A stretch of 64,000 nucleotides of DNA from positions 2,728,001 to 2,792,000 of the forward strand of contig NZ_CP126269.1 of assembly GCF_003234445.2 (NCBI RefSeq). Reading direction: 5' to 3'. The notes below the pieces were generated by a model. The model had not been told where the DNA came from, ran no database searches, and saw nothing but the letters and a program-made list of their open reading frames with translations. The position numbers and the translations under genes are program-made. Shown here piece by piece: positions 62,823 through 64,000 of the stretch; within the stretch, counting starts at the first letter, position 1; each line of letters opens with the position of its first letter. This DNA comes from Curtobacterium sp. MCLR17_036 (GTDB lineage: Bacteria > Actinomycetota > Actinomycetes > Actinomycetales > Microbacteriaceae).

Positions 62823-62847
62823 TGTTCTTGGCTGCAAGAGTTGAACA
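62823..62847. promoter_or_regulatory. Possible ROK operator
   Basis: TGTTC (62823-62827) and GAACA (62843-62847) form a short inverted repeat in the 180-bp gap upstream of the XylF-like gene. The symmetry is weak and no clear -10 box is seen, so this is tentative. Confidence 0.3.
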
Positions 62848-62942
62848 CAACGCGTGCGGCTCGTGACGAAAACGTTATCCGGGCACCGCAGCCCGCTGCA
62901 CCTCGCCGCCGCCCGGCTCGGTGCGTCCGTCCGCCGTGCGGT

Positions 62943-64000
62943 TCAGCGCACGCGCCTGACGTCGACCGCCTCGATCGCCACGGCCAGCGCTCCGGTGACC
63001 GCGGCCTTCTCGCCGAGCTGGCCCTGCACGACGTCCGGGGTGCCCGCGACGTCGACGATGAGCGATGACTCCAGCGCGTGCCGCATCGGGCCGAGCAGCA
63101 GCTCCCCGGCGCGGGCGAACTCCCCGGTGACGACGACGCGCTCCGGGTCGATGACGTTGCAGAGCCCGACCGCTGCCGCACCGATCGCCCGACCGGCGTC
63201 GGCGACCGCGCGCATGCAGACCTGGTCGCCGGCCATCGCCCGCAGGATGAGGTCGGCGAGCTTCAGCGTCCCCACCTCGTCCCGCACCCCCTCGAGCACG
63301 GCCGGCGCCCCCGCCACGGCCTCGAGGCAGCCGCGGTTGCCGCACCGGCAGATGGGGCCGTTCGGCACGACCGGGGTGTGCCCGAACTCCCCCGCGATGC
63401 CGTGGTGCCCGCGGAACAGGCGCCCGTCGAGCACGAGGCCGGCGCCGATGCCGTTCCCGACGTCGAGCGTCACGACGGTGTCGCGGCCGCGGGCCGCGCC
63501 GCTGCGGTGCTCGGCGAGCGCCGCGAGGTTCGCCGAGTTGTCCACCTGCACGGGCTTGTCGAGCCGCCGGGCGAGCGACCGCCCGAGCTCGATCCCGTCC
63601 CAGCCCCGCAGGATCCCGCCGCGCGCGGTCATGCCCGTCCTCGCGTCGATCGGAGCGGCGACCGCGAGGCCCACCGAGAGCACCTCGTCCACCGAGGACT
63701 CGATCGACTCCACCATGTCGAGCACGAGCAGCGCGGTCTTGTCGAGCTCGGCGTCCGCCCGGTGGTCGCGGGCGAGCGGCGTGTGCCGCTCGGCCAGCAC
63801 GGCGCCGTTCAGGTCGGACAGCGCCAGGCGCAGGTGCCGCGGCGACACGTGCACCCCGGCGACCAACCCGAGACCGTGCGGCAGGGTGACGCGCAGGGCG
63901 CGACGGCCGCTCGACGTGCTCGGCGTGGCGTGCAGGGCACCGGTCGCGACGAGCTCCTTGACGATGTTCGAGACCGTCGCGGGCGAGAGCCCGGTCACGC
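62943..64000 (-). CDS. ROK-family regulator, N-terminus beyond the window
   Basis: At least 352 residues are present. The first ones seen (TGLSPATVSNIVKELVATGAL) are the recognition part of a winged helix, so the true start lies to the right of the window. The ROK core follows, with LDVGNGIGAGLVLDG (phosphate loop) and the zinc motif CRCGNRGCLEAVAG. It reads toward the XylF-like operon in the same direction and is the likely xylose-type repressor of it. Confidence 0.92.
   Translation of the reverse strand, partial: VTGLSPATVSNIVKELVATGALHATPSTSSGRRALRVTLPHGLGLVAGVHVSPRHLRLALSDLNGAVLAERHTPLARDHRADAELDKTALLVLDMVESIESSVDEVLSVGLAVAAPIDARTGMTARGGILRGWDGIELGRSLARRLDKPVQVDNSANLAALAEHRSGAARGRDTVVTLDVGNGIGAGLVLDGRLFRGHHGIAGEFGHTPVVPNGPICRCGNRGCLEAVAGAPAVLEGVRDEVGTLKLADLILRAMAGDQVCMRAVADAGRAIGAAAVGLCNVIDPERVVVTGEFARAGELLLGPMRHALESSLIVDVAGTPDVVQGQLGEKAAVTGALAVAIEAVDVRRVR

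Overview
The window is chromosomal DNA of very high GC content. Codon third positions are almost all G or C, many starts are GTG, and several genes appear to be read from leaderless mRNAs. DtxR-type iron boxes, MsiK-dependent type sugar importers and lipoprotein sugar-binding proteins all point to an actinobacterium. The plant-polysaccharide gene content suggests a Microbacteriaceae member, perhaps Curtobacterium-like (inference). I see no rRNA, tRNA, CRISPR array, phage or transposase gene. I count 58 protein genes, two of them cut by the window edges.

Layout. 1-9.2 kb: the 3' part of an FeS photolyase gene, a GntR-ABC exporter operon divergent from an Eis-type acetyltransferase, an MFS exporter divergent from an ArsR-like regulator, and small membrane or low-complexity proteins. 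9.3-24.9 kb: an L-arabinose block with araB-araD-araA and an alditol oxidase in one operon, a GH127 beta-L-arabinofuranosidase with its own LacI regulator, a second LacI regulator, a ChvE/MmsAB-type monosaccharide importer and a GH13 enzyme. 24.9-28.3 kb: small conserved proteins, a PRISE-type reductase, CsbD and a spore-photoproduct-lyase-like radical SAM protein. 28.4-35 kb: a galactoside operon (CUT1 importer plus GH35 beta-galactosidase) with a divergent LacI regulator. 35.3-40.3 kb: a GH51 alpha-L-arabinofuranosidase divergent from a CUT1 importer. 41-47 kb: a siderophore uptake locus under two iron boxes. 47-59.4 kb: a class A penicillin-binding protein and several self-contained regulator/target pairs (MarR-oxidoreductase, TetR-MMPL, OhrR-like/old yellow enzyme). 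59.5-64 kb: a XylF/FrcB-type sugar importer with a ROK regulator running off the right edge.

How the parts work together. The same perfect operator, GTGAGCGCTCAC, lies in front of araB (two copies), the ChvE importer, the GH51 gene and the CUT1 importer beside it. In the araB and chvE promoters it directly abuts the -10 box. One LacI-family protein (18241-19281) has a recognition helix close to that of E. coli LacI and sits inside the block. I infer one arabinose/arabinan regulon spread over about 26 kb.

The least explained material is between genes. Most convergent gene gaps longer than about 80 bp hold long perfect hairpins or tandem repeats (39, 71 and 195 bp periods). A palindromic element built on GGACGGGAGGC/GCCTCCCGTCC recurs at eight or more places, one of them between two divergent promoters, where termination is not an obvious job.
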